64,000 bases of DNA from Dallia pectoralis. Its lineage: Eukaryota; Chordata; Actinopteri; Esociformes; Umbridae. Positions within the stretch are counted from its first letter, which is position 1. Each line of letters begins with the position of its first letter. The position numbers and the translations under genes are program-made. The notes under the pieces are model-generated. The model was not told the DNA's origin and made no database searches. It worked only from the letters and a program-made list of their open reading frames with translations. The DNA lies in contig CM055754.1 in assembly GCA_029465975.1 (NCBI GenBank), positions 1,834,616-1,898,615 on the forward strand, read 5' to 3'. Positions 62,202 through 64,000 of the stretch are shown here, piece by piece.

Positions 62202-64000
62202 CTGTAGACACGGAATAACACAAGTAGGTTGAGGATCTGTGGAGCCGTGACACGAACACACAGAACCTGCGTTCAACCCTGCTCTCAAACCATTAGACCC
62301 CCCCTGAATATAAGCAAAAATGTGACAAAAAATATCTCAACATCTGAAATGAACATAAGTCATATTAAAAATAATACAGTAAATAAAGATGTCAGTCATG
62401 ACTGGAGTAGAACAAAATCTCTTACCACCATTTTCAATAAGAATGGTACCACATTTATATAAAGGAATTATGAGTTTTTAAAAAGTTTGAAAATAGGACA
62501 AAAAGTGGGAGTTAAGCCACTCTCTAATAAACTCTAAATAAAGATGTATTACAGTCATAATGACGACCAGCCGGCAAATGCATACGTAGCTGAGTCAGTC
62601 CTGTTCAAAATAATTAATCAGCAGGTCACGCCTGCATGTCTGAAGCAGATGCAGACATAGATGTATGTGAATGTAAAAATGAAGACAGTATTGTGTGCTC
62701 GTCATAACAGGGAAATAAAATACATGACAATTCATTCAAGAAGATGTAGTTCTACCATCGTGTACGCCACTATAGATCTCATATCCATCCCTGTATCTAA
62801 ACTGAATCCATACATACTGACTCTAACTCCACTATAGATCTCATATTCATCCCTGTATCTAAACTGAATCCATACATACTGACTCTAACTCCACTATAGA
62901 TCGCATATCCATCCCTGTATCTAAACTGAATCCATACATACTGACTCTAACTCCACTATAGATCGCATATCCATCCCTGTATCTATACTGAATCCATACA
63001 TCCAGGTTGACGCTGGCGTTAAAAGTATTTTACAGTATTTTACAAATACCACGTGTGTTCATCTGTTAATGTGTCACTAAGTGCACGCTCCAAATAGCAC
63101 ACTTTAGTCAGCTGACCCTGGAGACAGTCTTGTTGTAGTCTGGCAGCTGAAGGACTGTGGGCGTGTCTAGCATGTTTGAGAACGATTGTCTTGCCACACA
63201 ATGGCCTGAGTGAAAGGGATTGCAGCAGCCCGACGGTAGCCATGGAAACAGAAAGCGATCTGCATTTGTCTCTGTGCTCGAGCCGGACAACGCGGCAGGA
63301 GGAGGGTTGGGGGGGGGTGGGGAACGAGCGTGGGGCAGAGAATAGTGCCTGTGTCACCAGGACCTGCCATCCCCAATTCAGCAGTAAGACCACATCTCCA
63401 GGGCGAGCGTGTCCTCTGTGGCTAAACCACTGCTACGTTCAGGGGGATTAGAAAATAAAGATTGATGAGTCATGCAGACCCTGAGGTGATCTGGGATAAC
63501 CCTGGTCCAGGTCTGCTCTCTGCCACAACACAACAATCTCTCCCTCGCTCCCCCCCCCTCTCTATGCAACAACTCGCCCCCTTTCTCTCGCCCCCTTTCT
63601 CCCCCCGCTCTCTCTCTCTCTCTCTGCCACACCACAACAATCTCTCTCTCTCCCCCTCTCTTTGTCTTTATCCCTCCACCATTTTCTCATCCTCTCACAG
63701 TTTATATTTTCATTTTGAGGGATTTATTTGGTGAAACGTTTCTGTTTCATTGCTAAAGCAAGCTGACCATGAGCTAATAATCAGCTTTTCACACAGCTTT
63801 TCACACGCATATATATATATATATAATATGAATGGGAAATTAAATAACTAAATATTGCCATTTGCTCTCCCATCACTCCAGCCGCTTCTATCTCTCCAGT
63901 CTGTTCAGTGTACTGCTGGAGGTACCACTACTGAATACTAGTGTAGAAAACTGGATAGACAGTAAAACAATTCTCTTCTTCCAGTTTGATCAGTGTCCTG
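62202..64000. other. dpysl5 intron / 5' region without recognisable exon
   Basis: I looked for the conserved CRMP N-terminal segments (VIDATGKLV- and GGIDTSTHFHQ-type) on the minus strand and did not see them. The region holds the 61-bp minisatellite, a pyrimidine-rich tract at about 63540-63665 and a short (TA)n at about 63810-63825. Confidence 0.5.
62768..63001. repeat. 61-bp minisatellite
   Basis: Nearly four copies of a 61-bp unit (core CCCTGTATCTAAACTGAATC) in the dpysl5 intron. Confidence 0.92.

Noticed and set aside
62202..64000. 5' exons of dpysl5 within the window.
   Set aside because: No stretch resembling the conserved CRMP N-terminus was found on the minus strand; open frames here are low-complexity or pyrimidine-rich.

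Overview
The window is vertebrate nuclear DNA: long introns with GT-AG junctions, protein families that match human genes exon by exon, abundant microsatellites and minisatellites, and tRNA-derived SINE-like repeats. Several dispersed repeats (the two ~200-bp copies at 17.9 and 61.2 kb and the repeat near 38.6 kb) look like families I know from salmonid and pike genomes. My reading is therefore a teleost, probably a protacanthopterygian; the species is not determined.

Layout. ahi1 (333-7710, minus, 3' end outside the window), map7 (10036-18913, minus) and wtap (20569-23437, minus) lie head-to-tail. A ~5.3-kb repeat-bearing gap follows. The otoferlin gene otof (29703-48117, plus) fills the centre. 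A lone tRNA-Ala(AGC) sits at 48685-48757 (minus). mapre3 (51216-53629, minus, with an untranslated first exon near 56.0 kb) and dpysl5 (58327-62201, minus, 5' exons outside the window) close the window. wtap and otof are divergent; otof and mapre3 are convergent.

I reconstructed exons by hand from splice sites and reading-frame continuity. Predicted products are 1800 aa (otof), 392 (wtap), 277 (mapre3), 727 (map7), the first 1012 (ahi1) and the last 474 (dpysl5). Reading phase closes at every junction I used. Junction positions may be off by a base or two, and a few acceptors are ambiguous, as noted.

Functionally the genes are not a pathway. ahi1 is ciliary, map7 and mapre3 bind microtubules, dpysl5 is a neuronal CRMP, wtap belongs to the m6A methyltransferase complex, and otof is the hair-cell synaptic ferlin. 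otof-mapre3-dpysl5 correspond to human 2p23, and ahi1-map7 (plus wtap) to human 6q.

Most interesting points: the otoferlin appears to start downstream of the missing C2A domain, behind an in-frame stop; it has two almost identical alternative last exons; map7 has a phase-symmetric duplicated exon; and a map7 intron carries about 20 tandem copies of a repeat that contains a splice-donor sequence and abuts the real donor.
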